Part shown: positions 44,682 to 53,816 of the stretch, in pieces | Layout: every line of letters starts with the position of its first letter | How positions within the stretch are numbered: position 1 is the first letter of the stretch | Assembly (NCBI GenBank): GCA_943788935.1 | Contig: CALSSE010000011.1 | Location: forward strand, 186,001-250,000 | Source of the DNA: an uncultured bacterium | GTDB taxonomy: Bacteria > Myxococcota_A > Bradymonadia > UBA7976 > VGTA01 | Direction: 5' to 3' | Length of the DNA: 64,000 bases | Made by a program: the position numbers and the translations under genes | Notes under the pieces: generated by a model | Told to the model about the DNA's origin: nothing | The model's input: only the letters and a program-made list of their open reading frames with translations | Databases searched by the model: none

Positions 44682-45783
44682 CGTAGGGAGACTCTTCAGG
44701 GTGACAACCTTTGGAGAGTCTCATGGCCCAGCAATCGGTGTCATCATTGAGGGATGTCCGCCAGGCCTTACTTTAGATCTTGAGCAATTGCAACTAGACC
44801 TAGATCGTCGGCGACCGGGGCAAAGTGACCTCACCACTTCACGTCAAGAGTCTGATCGAGTTGAGCTGCTGAGTGGCTTATTTGAAGGTCAAACGACGGG
44901 GACTCCGATCGCGTTATTGATAAGAAACAAAGATGCCCACTCACGAAGTTATGATGGCGTGAAAGAGCTCTATCGACCGGGCCATGGAGACGCGACATAC
45001 ATGGCTCGTTACGGACTTCGAGATTATCGAGGCGGGGGTAGGGCTAGCGCTCGTGAGACCGCTGCTCGTGTAGCGGCTGGTGGAGTCGCTAGGCAGTGGC
45101 TTAGCGCTCGATATGGCATTGAGGTGATTGCTTGGGTAGATCAAGTGAGCGCTCATAGGGCAAAAATAGACCCAAATACAGTCACCCATGCTGAGGTTGA
45201 AGCCCAGCTCACTCGCTGCCCTGACCACGAGTATCATCTCCTTTTTGACTCTCTCATTCGAACGGCTAAGGAAGAGGGAGACACCCTCGGAGGGGTGATC
45301 GGTGGAGTGGCGAGAGGCGTCCCTGCTGGTTGGGGAGCTCCGGTATTCGACAAACTTGAGGCTGACCTCGCGAAGGCCTGTTTATCGCTACCCGCCTGTA
45401 AAGGGTTTGAGGTAGGGAGTGGCTTTGACGGGGTCACCTTAAGAGGGAGTCAGCATAATGATGAATGGACCCCTCCAAAGAACCCCACAAATCGACCAGG
45501 GGCAGTGATACCCACTACTAACACTAATCGAGCGGGTGGTGTTTTAGCAGGGATTAGTACTGGCGCGCCAATCACCATTCGAGCAGCTTTTAAGCCTGTC
45601 TCTACTCACTTTAAAACTCAAGCGACGATCACTCACTCCGGTGAGCCTGTTCTGTTTCAAAATGAGGGACGACATGACCCGTGTGTACTCCCTCGAGCGG
45701 TCCCGCTAGTAGAGGCAGCGATGTCACTGACACTTATGGATCACGCTCTTCAGACTTTGGCGCTCGATCGAGGGTATGATTGA
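44671..45783 (+). CDS. aroC: Chorismate synthase
   Basis: About 370 residues. I place the start at the ATG at 44671, which has gagg about eight bases upstream and begins MGSSVGRLFRVTTFGESHG, the usual N-terminus. A longer frame from 44641 would intrude further into fbp. The FMN and substrate signatures are all present: GESHGPAIG, RRRPGQSDLTTSRQESD, YRGGGRASARETAARVAAG and the RHDPCVLPRAVPLVEA C-terminus. It converts EPSP to chorismate, the last common step of aromatic amino-acid synthesis. The gene overlaps fbp by 11 bases and, convergently, the exosortase gene by 50. Confidence 0.96.
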   Translation: MGSSVGRLFRVTTFGESHGPAIGVIIEGCPPGLTLDLEQLQLDLDRRRPGQSDLTTSRQESDRVELLSGLFEGQTTGTPIALLIRNKDAHSRSYDGVKELYRPGHGDATYMARYGLRDYRGGGRASARETAARVAAGGVARQWLSARYGIEVIAWVDQVSAHRAKIDPNTVTHAEVEAQLTRCPDHEYHLLFDSLIRTAKEEGDTLGGVIGGVARGVPAGWGAPVFDKLEADLAKACLSLPACKGFEVGSGFDGVTLRGSQHNDEWTPPKNPTNRPGAVIPTTNTNRAGGVLAGISTGAPITIRAAFKPVSTHFKTQATITHSGEPVLFQNEGRHDPCVLPRAVPLVEAAMSLTLMDHALQTLALDRGYD

Positions 45784-46675
45784 TCAGAGCGATACCAATG
45801 AAGAGGAACACTTGGGAGATATAAGCGCTCCCTTCATGCCATGGCCCGGTGGCAAGCTCTTGATCTCCAAAATGACCTAAAGAGAAGATAAGAGCAACGC
45901 GGAATCCGTTAAAGAGGAGACAGAGAGGAATGATGTAGGCGACGAGTATCCACGCTCGCGCTACATGAGCTCCCATCACCCATGCGAAGCCAATGGCGTA
46001 GAGGCTCATTGACAGTAAGAGGTTGACCCCAGCGCAGGTCTCATTAATGATCAAATAAAAGCGCTCAGAGTAGATGGTAATGCTATCCCAATAATAGACT
46101 TTAAGGGGGAGAGATGAGAGATTGAAGAGGCTAAACACATCGAGGAGATAAACAGCGATATCAGCGCTAAGACGTTGTAAATGGATATCGAGACCTCGGA
46201 GAATCGACTCCCAAGGCAAAGAGAATATAGAGATAGAGAGGGGATATAGTAGAGTCTTTACGCGTCGCTCATCATAAGCGCGAGTCGTCCAGCTCGTCCA
46301 GAGACAGATCAGTCCCAAGCCCTCAAGTATTAAGCCTGTTTCACGCCACCACAGAGCCCACTCATCAGCGGAGGTGAAGGCTAACTTATTATAGGCGCTC
46401 CATGACAGGATGACTCCGGCGGTGAGGATTACTACACCCAGAATAGACAGAGATAAAGCGCTCGGAAGAGCGGTCTGGGGAGAGTTTTGAGGAGAGGTCT
46501 GGAGAGAGCTCTCGCTGGACTGTCCATCACTTTGAGCCCAGAGGTAAGTGACCACCGCTAGTGGGGCGGCGATCATCATCACACCTGGATTGAGTGTTTG
46601 ACCGATAAGCGCTAACCATACTGCTCGACCGTAGAGGTTAATGGAAAGAGCAAGGAGGAGGGTAAGCTCTAACAC
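45734..46675 (-). CDS. Exosortase/archaeosortase family transmembrane sorting enzyme
   Basis: 313 residues with about eight membrane segments. The family's catalytic triad is recognisable: Cys214 in NETCAGVNLLL, Arg259 in FNGFRVALI (N-x-x-R) and His280 in WHEGSAYIS. Exosortases are transpeptidase- or protease-like enzymes that cut C-terminal PEP-CTERM-type signals of exported proteins. The GTG start at 46675 lies five bases after the stop of the zinc-ribbon gene, so it is the last gene of a four-gene operon. Its 3' end overlaps convergent aroC by 50 bases. Substrate proteins and subclass are not identified; no standard PEP-CTERM gene is adjacent. Confidence 0.78.
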   Translation of the reverse strand: MLELTLLLALSINLYGRAVWLALIGQTLNPGVMMIAAPLAVVTYLWAQSDGQSSESSLQTSPQNSPQTALPSALSLSILGVVILTAGVILSWSAYNKLAFTSADEWALWWRETGLILEGLGLICLWTSWTTRAYDERRVKTLLYPLSISIFSLPWESILRGLDIHLQRLSADIAVYLLDVFSLFNLSSLPLKVYYWDSITIYSERFYLIINETCAGVNLLLSMSLYAIGFAWVMGAHVARAWILVAYIIPLCLLFNGFRVALIFSLGHFGDQELATGPWHEGSAYISQVFLFIGIALINHTLDRAPKSEERDP

Positions 46676-46681
46676 ATCATC

Positions 46682-47239
46682 TCATCGAAATAACTCAGGG
46701 GCGACCTCTAATAGGGTCTGCTCTTCTTTGCCTTCAGGGCATTCTCGCCAATAGATATCGGCTAGATCTTCAAAGATATAGCGCTCTTCTTCTGTGGGGA
46801 TCGCGCTGGTAAAGAACCAAAGAGGAGTAGGGGTCGGAACTTTAAATCCTTCTTCAAGTGCCCTCACAGCGACGGCAATATCTGACCACCGTTGGCTCTG
46901 CCCACGAATCGTCACGAATATAGCGCTCAATGGGGTTTCTCGGCGCAGCGCTTTGGCGCAGATGCCTAGCGCATCGGTCGGTTCACTCACTCCTGCAACA
47001 TTGAGAGACGTCCCAAAATAGTTGTTGAGTTGATCGACGACACTATCACCAGTCGTGACGATCACTAGATTCGGCGTGGGTTGACTGAGCGCGCTTCCTC
47101 GCCCACGCCAACGTAGATCAAGGCCAAAGCCACATCGTCCACAAATATTAAGGGTCGAGAATTCAATAAACACCTCTTCAACCGACGCTTGATTAAGGGC
47201 TTGCCCGCACATAGGACAGGAGATTTTAACAGCGCTCAT
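46682..47239 (-). CDS. Zinc-ribbon protein of unknown function in the exosortase operon
   Basis: 185 residues. Two CxxC pairs (CPMCG at 8-12, CGRCG near 33-37) form an N-terminal zinc ribbon. The remainder (NLVIVTTGDSVVDQLNNYFG, SAIFVTIRG, TPLWFFTSAIP) alternates strands and helices like a Rossmann or receiver-type fold but lacks obvious phospho-acceptor motifs. Stop and start distances to its neighbours are 5 and 11 bases, so it is co-transcribed with the exosortase and the receiver-like gene. No family recognised. Confidence 0.72.
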   Translation of the reverse strand: MSAVKISCPMCGQALNQASVEEVFIEFSTLNICGRCGFGLDLRWRGRGSALSQPTPNLVIVTTGDSVVDQLNNYFGTSLNVAGVSEPTDALGICAKALRRETPLSAIFVTIRGQSQRWSDIAVAVRALEEGFKVPTPTPLWFFTSAIPTEEERYIFEDLADIYWRECPEGKEEQTLLEVAPELFR

Positions 47240-47250
47240 GAGATACCTAT

Positions 47251-47784
47251 CTAGTCTGTATCGAGAGATTTAGATCCGAGGTCTGAATCTTCATCACTCT
47301 GTTGGTAAGTTTGAAGGGTATAGAGGATCTGTAGAATACCCGCCGCTACCATGGAGGCCGCTTGCGGTGTATTTGGAACCCTCAGGTGAAGGGTCTGAGG
47401 GTAGCGCGCGAGGAGCTCTGGCGGCGTCACGTCATTTGTACAGAGAAGACAGGGGTAAGGAGGACGGTTTAGACCACGCTCGATGGCTCTCAACGCTTTA
47501 ATACAGGTCTCAGTGCTGAGCTGTGAGAGGGGGTCGGTGAGAATCAATAGCTGGTAGGGTGTCCCTTGATAAATAGATTGGCTCATATAATAGAGGCCTT
47601 GTGCTCCATCGATCGCATGAGTCACTTCAATATGACGCTCTGAGCATTGGCTGATGAGCGATAATACATTTCGAGCCCAAGGTTCAGCGCTGACTAAGAG
47701 AACTCGTCGAGACCCTTGAGAAGCCCAAGGATTTTGGACAGAATCAGGGGGCTTGACCTGATCGGGCGGTGTTGGATGCATCAT
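47251..47784 (-). CDS. Degenerate response-regulator receiver-like protein
   Basis: 177 residues. The fold follows the receiver pattern: RRVLLVSAEPWARNVL, VTHAIDGAQGLYYM, QLLILTDPLSQL, PCLLCTNDV and LRVPNTP. The expected Lys near the last motif is replaced (VPN instead of VPK) and the N-terminal acidic pair is missing, so classical phosphorylation is doubtful. The N-terminal 25 residues and the C-terminus are polar. It lies 33 bases after the DUF4388 protein gene and 11 before the zinc-ribbon gene, in the exosortase operon. Confidence 0.72.
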   Translation of the reverse strand: MMHPTPPDQVKPPDSVQNPWASQGSRRVLLVSAEPWARNVLSLISQCSERHIEVTHAIDGAQGLYYMSQSIYQGTPYQLLILTDPLSQLSTETCIKALRAIERGLNRPPYPCLLCTNDVTPPELLARYPQTLHLRVPNTPQAASMVAAGILQILYTLQTYQQSDEDSDLGSKSLDTD

Positions 47785-47817
47785 AACCTCTATGATAATC
47801 TCTATGAGCGGGAGGGG

Positions 47818-50415
47818 TCAGGGTAAGCCGCGGAGCACGGGGATAATCGTGAGCGCGAGATGAGCGACGAGTGGAGGGAAGTAGCTCTTTGATTTCCACA
47901 TGAAATAGGCGCAGCCTCCCCCAATAAATATACCGATCTGTAGGATAGAGAAGAGCATGGTATCGGCAGGCATATACCAAATATTGAGGTAGCTAACCTT
48001 AAAGAGAGCGACTGATATCGAGATTAAAAAAATAGGGATATATGGCGACCATCTAAAGCCGCGCAGTAGGGCTATGCCAACGAAAAAATAAAAGAAAATG
48101 ACCTCGCTCAGGCTATGAACTACCTTCATTCCCATCAGGGTCGTAGTCTCTGTAGGGGAGCTAAAAGCAGGGCTGAGATAGCCTACAATAGAGCCATATA
48201 GAAGAGCTAATAAACTCATACTGAGGGCTGGGTCAGTCTTTAACTCTAGAGGCTTCAATCTGATTATTCCGAATAACCCAATTAAGATTAACGCTAGGCG
48301 ACGACTCCACCCAAAGAGATCTTCTTGTAACCAATAATGCTCTATATTCCCGATAACACGCAAGTGACTAGGGATCACCAGCGAGCTACGTAATGTCATC
48401 AAGACCCGTTCTTGTTGTTGATCAAAGTTAGCGTAAAGGAACTTGAGTATACGTGAGATCTCTCTATTGGTCTCTTCAGCGAGCCGACCAATTCTATAGC
48501 CGATTGGTCGCTCTTGACCAGTGACTCTTTGCGCTTCAGCTCGCGGATGAGGCTTGAGTCCTAATCGGTAGGCTGTGCTCGCTAATGAGTCATTGCTGTA
48601 GTTGGTTCTCATAATACTGTTAAAGGTTAATTGGCGCTTAAATGGTTGAAGGCCAGAGAGAGTAGAGATGTCAAGATTACGCTCTTCAGGCCATATCTCT
48701 CGAGGATGAGTGATGAAGTTACCGAGTAGACCAAAGATAAGGCTGATCGCTAAAGCTGAGCCTAAAGCTGTGATCCAAGTACTCGCCTCTGGATTGATCT
48801 GAGTGAGAGCTTTCACTTTACGTCGTTTTTGATCAAACTCACGATTGAATAAAAGTCTGAGCTCTGCTTGGGCATCCTGATGGTTAGGGTCGAGCTCTAA
48901 AACTCGTCTCAGGTGTTGCTCTGCGCTCTTAGGGTCTCCAAAGAGTCTATAGAGCCTCGCTAAATACAAAGGAGGCTTGGGGGAGTCTTGGAACTGTAGG
49001 CCGAGCTGCTCTAACTTCTTCTTGGAGAGTTCAAAGACCTCAGCGTCTCTAGAAGACTCTAAAAAGCTAGCCCAGGTCGCATTGAGTGAAGCGTTAAGAT
49101 CATTAGGCTGTAGGGTCAGCGCTTCTTTGTAAGCCTCTGCCGCTATGTTATATCTCTGCCGTTTAAGAGCAGCTTCTCCCTCTTGGATACAGATCTCGAA
49201 GAGCGCTGACTTGAAGAGCTGAGGATTACTAGGGTCCGCTCCCATTTGTTGAAGTCGCTGATAGGCTCGTCGCTCCCGCTCTGAACCATCTAAGGAGCGT
49301 GTAATCTCTTTGAGTTTAGCCTTAATCGCTCGTTTAATGTGCTCCTCATCAGCGCTTTGAGAGAGATCATGTAACTTAATCTGCTCTTGATAAATCTTAA
49401 TTTTACTCTCTACAACATGAGGAGGAGAGAGCTGATTAAGTCCAAGATAGGAGAGAGACTCAGAGCCAGAGAGTTTTGCATATTCTTGAGTGAGCGTGTG
49501 GGTGAGAGGCACCTCAAAGAGAGAGATGATATCCCAGACAATCGCTTTGAGAGCGCTGTCTCGCTGAGTCCAGTCTCGTCGCTCTTTGAGGGGCTCAAGT
49601 GATTGAGTCGCGTCGACTTGCTTAAGCACCGAGCGGTCTTCTGCGGAGATCATCTTTAGCGCCGGTGAGCGTCGATTGATTTTAATCGGTCTGTTTAAGA
49701 GCTCTCCCATGTATGTTTTGATATAGGGGTCAGAGAGACCATAACCGAGGACAATCTCTAATAATGAATAGCCTGAGATTCGAGCGACAGGTGGAATCAG
49801 CGCTACGTTTTGGTCCTCGATTAAACGAACATTGACGTGTGAGAAACAAGCGATCTTACGGATCCTCACGAACATCTGTTCGGAGAGCGTGAGATTGAGA
49901 GTCTTCTCATCGATCAGCCCGAGTTTAATGGCCGCTCGCCCAACCGGTAACTTGTGTTCTTTACCATAATCGATCACCTTAACGAGCTCTGAGGGGGTGA
50001 TCTGTTGTCGCTGAATGAGTAGCTGTCCTAAATACGTCGATGAATCTAAAGCGCTGACCTCTAGCAGCTGTCCTGAGACAAAGCGCAGATGGAAGTATAG
50101 ACTAGACTCTGAGTGGTGTACGAAGAGTCGTCCATGAGTCCTCTCTAGCGCGAAGCGGGCCAAGAGCTTACTTAAACTTAATATATTGACGCGACCGCTC
50201 ACTCCATCAAAGTTTGAGTCAGGAGGCGTGACCTCTCGCCAAAGGTTTTGGAGAGAGGGGTGGTTAAGGGCAGGTGTGGGAGCTTGACCGTTAATAGAGA
50301 CTAACTGTGGTGGGAAAACCCTTCCGGAGAGGATCAGCTTATTTGTCTCTTCTAAAGTCATTGATTCACTGAGACTACCGATAGGCATTACCCATTGAAA
50401 CTGCAGGTCACTCAC
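47818..50415 (-). CDS. DUF4388/TPR protein with polytopic, CPBP-like C-terminal membrane domain
   Basis: 865 residues from a GTG at 50415. Residues 75-170 resemble DUF4388 (PATAN-type: LFVHHSESSLYFHLRFVSGQ, then YLGQLLIQRQQITPSEL), common in gliding and signalling proteins of Myxococcota. Residues 410-540 hold TPR-type helices (RYNIAAEAYKEALTLQPND, AEQHLRRVLELDPNHQDA). One membrane helix follows near 560, and from about 690 six or seven more. The last block (SEVIFFYFFVGIALLR, later PPLVAHLALTIIP) loosely recalls CPBP intramembrane proteases, keeping one Glu and the final His but not the EExxxR motif. First gene of the exosortase operon. Confidence 0.72.
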   Translation of the reverse strand: MSDLQFQWVMPIGSLSESMTLEETNKLILSGRVFPPQLVSINGQAPTPALNHPSLQNLWREVTPPDSNFDGVSGRVNILSLSKLLARFALERTHGRLFVHHSESSLYFHLRFVSGQLLEVSALDSSTYLGQLLIQRQQITPSELVKVIDYGKEHKLPVGRAAIKLGLIDEKTLNLTLSEQMFVRIRKIACFSHVNVRLIEDQNVALIPPVARISGYSLLEIVLGYGLSDPYIKTYMGELLNRPIKINRRSPALKMISAEDRSVLKQVDATQSLEPLKERRDWTQRDSALKAIVWDIISLFEVPLTHTLTQEYAKLSGSESLSYLGLNQLSPPHVVESKIKIYQEQIKLHDLSQSADEEHIKRAIKAKLKEITRSLDGSERERRAYQRLQQMGADPSNPQLFKSALFEICIQEGEAALKRQRYNIAAEAYKEALTLQPNDLNASLNATWASFLESSRDAEVFELSKKKLEQLGLQFQDSPKPPLYLARLYRLFGDPKSAEQHLRRVLELDPNHQDAQAELRLLFNREFDQKRRKVKALTQINPEASTWITALGSALAISLIFGLLGNFITHPREIWPEERNLDISTLSGLQPFKRQLTFNSIMRTNYSNDSLASTAYRLGLKPHPRAEAQRVTGQERPIGYRIGRLAEETNREISRILKFLYANFDQQQERVLMTLRSSLVIPSHLRVIGNIEHYWLQEDLFGWSRRLALILIGLFGIIRLKPLELKTDPALSMSLLALLYGSIVGYLSPAFSSPTETTTLMGMKVVHSLSEVIFFYFFVGIALLRGFRWSPYIPIFLISISVALFKVSYLNIWYMPADTMLFSILQIGIFIGGGCAYFMWKSKSYFPPLVAHLALTIIPVLRGLP

Positions 50416-50555
50416 GAATCTTTGCCTCTCTTTGAGTCCTTGATATATAGGATCATACTCACTGTATCTACGGTTTATGAGGAGATTGAAGGTTTAATCA
50501 AGTCTACCCTTAAGTCATCCTATCATTACGTTCCCGACTCAGCACCTTAAATGAG

Positions 50556-53500
50556 TTAAGGCTCGAGGTCTCTAGGGGTTATGCTCAGGAAAGAGCAAGC
50601 GCGCGCAGAAGGTACTAGATAATGCAAGCACATGTCATTCAGTTCTTCAATACTCGCGTTACGAGCCAAACCATTTAAGAAGGAGTTGATTGAGTTGATG
50701 CGATAAGTCTCGAGGGACTCTTGGGGATCTTCCGGAAGGCCCAAACCTGAGCGATAATCTAAACGCCAAGGAAACTTTAGTGCATGGTAGCCACCAGAAA
50801 AAGCAAGGTTGTATAAAGATAACTGTGTATTACGGGTGAATGAGGGCTCACTGATTGTGAGAGCATCGAGGTCATCCCAGTCAACCCATGGTACTCCCCA
50901 AGCTCTCTCGGGCTCATAGGCTTGACTGAGCAGTAAGAAGTCTGTGGGCGTAAGGTCATAGAGGTCTTGTCGAGGACGCTCATTGGAGATGCCTAAGCTA
51001 GAGGCGGCCTCAATAGAGCCACTGATCGGGGTGAGAACTGAGCGTGGATGGGCGATCAATAATGCCCGCGCTTGTTCATTTGTGAGAGAGAGTGGTCGAC
51101 TGAGAGGCTCATCGGTACTATGAGCCCATTGACGGAGTCGCCAAAGAACTCTAGCGCTCTCCGAGTTAGGAGACGCTCCAATACCAGACTGAGGGGCGAG
51201 TACTCTAGTGGTGCTCTTTAGTTCAGGCTCCTCATCTTCCTCTCGAGCAAAGACTTGTAGTGAGAGCGGATCCCCGCGCTTAGTCATCACAGTGAGAGGC
51301 GGGGTCTCAACGCCAGAAAAAAGTCGCTTTATACCGAGCTGTTCACTTTTATGGTTGTACAAGGCGACCCACTTGCCTTCTAAAGTCTGTAGGGAGGAGA
51401 GCTCATTGCTCCACAAGTGAGCCTCGGGCATAGGGAGAGCCTCTCCTTCTGCATTTACGAGTGATATCATGGGAGAGCCCAGTGAATCATTCCCCCAGCT
51501 CCAGCCAGCGCTAGAAGGCCCGTCTAGGTCCCTCCATAAAAGCCATGGACCAAGCTCTCTGTTGAGGAAGACATCGGATCCGCCACGCCCAATACCAACA
51601 GCGCTATGTTGCAGATAATGTGCAACGAGGTCTACGGTGACTAAACCCTTCGCGTTTAGATCCATCGCGACGCTCAATGAAGCAGCGGTCGCCCCTTCAC
51701 CGACCCCACCATAGACGAGGGCGCCTTCGGGGAATTCGAGTTGTCGTTCTACTTGAGGCTCTTGAGATATTTGCTCCATGTTTGAAATCTTGACCAACGC
51801 TCTTAAGGTCGATAGGGGGGTGGTGTTATTGGTGTCACCTCGTTCGATCCAATGGGTAAGCTGTTGTAAAGTGAGAGCCCGATTGAGAGGGCGTGATCGT
51901 CGTATTAAGTTTGAACTGCGACCAGTCTCATTGGGTTGAGCTTTAAGCAGCGAAAGCGCTAGGGAAGGAGACCAAGAGTACTCTCTCCATTGTCGACTTA
52001 GCATTAAGGTTAGAGTGTTTTCTAGCTCTTCATAAGCAGAAGCAGGTTGGTCCGTTTCTCTGGTCTCCATGGCGCATGAAGCGAAACCGGCACGGGCGAA
52101 AAAACCAGCATGGAGTAGGAGATCTAAGCGCTCTCTCATGGAGTCAGTTGACCACATGATTAAAGGATAAGGCGCTTGACGCCTCTGCGGTTTCAGCTCT
52201 TGATCGATCCACTCTCCACTCTCTGGTATAACACACCAAAAAGGCCAAGATTGGTCTTTAATCTTTAACTCTGAGGCAGATGAAGAACCACGCCATTGAG
52301 AGACAGACCAGCCGCTCAGCTCCCCACTGAAGAGGCCTCTCACCGCTCTGTAGCTCTCATAAAGAGTGCTCTTCTCAGCAGCGCTTAACTCTTCACCAGT
52401 TTGTTGTTGATGCTTCGTTTCTGCCCACGCCAAGGCGAGGCCTCTCACTCCATCTGAGAGTAGAGCGATTTGGTCGTTATCTACTCGGCAACTCGCACCT
52501 CCTCGAGACTCACAGGCAGCTATACTCCCTGCGGTGAACCATCGGTGAGCTGTGATGAGTCGAGGGCTTAAAGCAGAGGCTGCTTGACCTAGCTCGCTCT
52601 GCGATTCCTCTCCAAGCTCAATCACTCTCCTTAAAGAGCGCTGAAGTTTAAGCGGGTCACCGGTTGTAAAGGTCCAAGTATGCAGGACATCATCCCCATC
52701 GACCCCTTCACTCTTTAAGAGTGAGCGTACACGGCGGAGGTCTAGATCTAAGAGGTTAGCATCTCCTCGTATCTGTTGGCTGAGGGCACCCTGACTTGAC
52801 CGTAGAGCTCTAGTCAGTATCACCGCATATTGAGTGCTCGCGTCAAGAGCATGCTTAGGCCGGAAAGTGAGCGTTACTGCTCCCTCTCCAAGACTTGGAG
52901 CAGAGGTCATAACATGCTGACCACTCGCTTGTTGGGAGTCGCTCCAAATCAGAGAGAGAGGCTCCGCTTCATCATTAGCGCCCAGGCGAGTGATCATCGC
53001 TAGGTCTTGATGAACTCTGCTATACTGATTCAATAGCTTACTCTGCATTATACCTATCGAATCACTCTCTAGCGGAGAGGTTCTCAACAGAGGAGAGATC
53101 GGTGAACTCAGCTTGCTGAGACGCGAAGGGGACGGTCTACCGTCACTCTCAGCGAGAGTATTTAGCTCCGCGAAAAGCCCATAGTTCAAGGTCTCACGAC
53201 CAAAATCTAATGGGATAAGATCTCCCATACACGATCCGGAGAGACACAAGAGAAATATGGCGTCATCCTTTAATGACTCGCTATCTTGTCTTAACAAGAG
53301 CTCATCGAGATCTAGCTCTTGAGTCAATGGAACGCTGATGAGTGGATGAAGAGGCGCCCCTTCGAGTAAAGAGACGTCATCAGCCCAAGAAGAGAGGAGA
53401 GATGAGCTAGAGAGTTCAGGTAATAAACGCCACTCTTGATCTTTTATGTTAAAAAGAGCGTCATTGGGGAGTGGAAAGCTGAGCTCATTGATTATGCCAT

Positions 53501-53678
53501 CGCCAGAGGAGGGGTCGCTTACTTCAAAGATAAGTCTTGGCCCCATTGATGAATCTATCTCATTAGGCGCGAGTTGATCGTCACACCCGAAGAATAGCCC
53601 CCCTAATACAATGAGACAGGTGACTAGAATATGCCCTTTTAGAGAAGTAGAGGAGGGGGGGCGAGTGCTGTTAGACAT
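50556..53678 (-). CDS. Large lipase-like (Pla-1/cef type) lipoprotein, possibly inactive
   Basis: 1040 residues. The signal ends in LGGLFFGC (lipobox). The segment INELSFPLPNDALF, then LTFRPKHALDASTQYAVILTRAL, is the pattern of the N-terminal Ig-like part of Pla-1/cef-type extracellular lipases. The middle could be an alpha/beta-hydrolase (YPLIMWSTDSMRERLDLLLHAGF, then VYGGVGEGATAASL). At the expected GxSxG elbow it has GVGEG, so the serine nucleophile appears to be missing; I am not certain of that alignment. Expected at the outer membrane. It lies between the DHH gene and the exosortase operon on the same strand, 140 bases before the operon. Confidence 0.72.
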   Translation of the reverse strand: MSNSTRPPSSTSLKGHILVTCLIVLGGLFFGCDDQLAPNEIDSSMGPRLIFEVSDPSSGDGIINELSFPLPNDALFNIKDQEWRLLPELSSSSLLSSWADDVSLLEGAPLHPLISVPLTQELDLDELLLRQDSESLKDDAIFLLCLSGSCMGDLIPLDFGRETLNYGLFAELNTLAESDGRPSPSRLSKLSSPISPLLRTSPLESDSIGIMQSKLLNQYSRVHQDLAMITRLGANDEAEPLSLIWSDSQQASGQHVMTSAPSLGEGAVTLTFRPKHALDASTQYAVILTRALRSSQGALSQQIRGDANLLDLDLRRVRSLLKSEGVDGDDVLHTWTFTTGDPLKLQRSLRRVIELGEESQSELGQAASALSPRLITAHRWFTAGSIAACESRGGASCRVDNDQIALLSDGVRGLALAWAETKHQQQTGEELSAAEKSTLYESYRAVRGLFSGELSGWSVSQWRGSSSASELKIKDQSWPFWCVIPESGEWIDQELKPQRRQAPYPLIMWSTDSMRERLDLLLHAGFFARAGFASCAMETRETDQPASAYEELENTLTLMLSRQWREYSWSPSLALSLLKAQPNETGRSSNLIRRSRPLNRALTLQQLTHWIERGDTNNTTPLSTLRALVKISNMEQISQEPQVERQLEFPEGALVYGGVGEGATAASLSVAMDLNAKGLVTVDLVAHYLQHSAVGIGRGGSDVFLNRELGPWLLWRDLDGPSSAGWSWGNDSLGSPMISLVNAEGEALPMPEAHLWSNELSSLQTLEGKWVALYNHKSEQLGIKRLFSGVETPPLTVMTKRGDPLSLQVFAREEDEEPELKSTTRVLAPQSGIGASPNSESARVLWRLRQWAHSTDEPLSRPLSLTNEQARALLIAHPRSVLTPISGSIEAASSLGISNERPRQDLYDLTPTDFLLLSQAYEPERAWGVPWVDWDDLDALTISEPSFTRNTQLSLYNLAFSGGYHALKFPWRLDYRSGLGLPEDPQESLETYRINSINSFLNGLARNASIEELNDMCLHYLVPSARACSFLSITPRDLEP

Positions 53679-53816
53679 ATTTGATCTCAGGAATTAGACA
53701 TAATGGATGACATTGAGAGTATTCTCGATAACTTAGTTACTTTGTAAATAGAGAGACAGGCCTCATTATGCTCTCGGAATTATGCTCTTGGGATTAGGCT
53801 CTCGTCAGCGCTAAAC

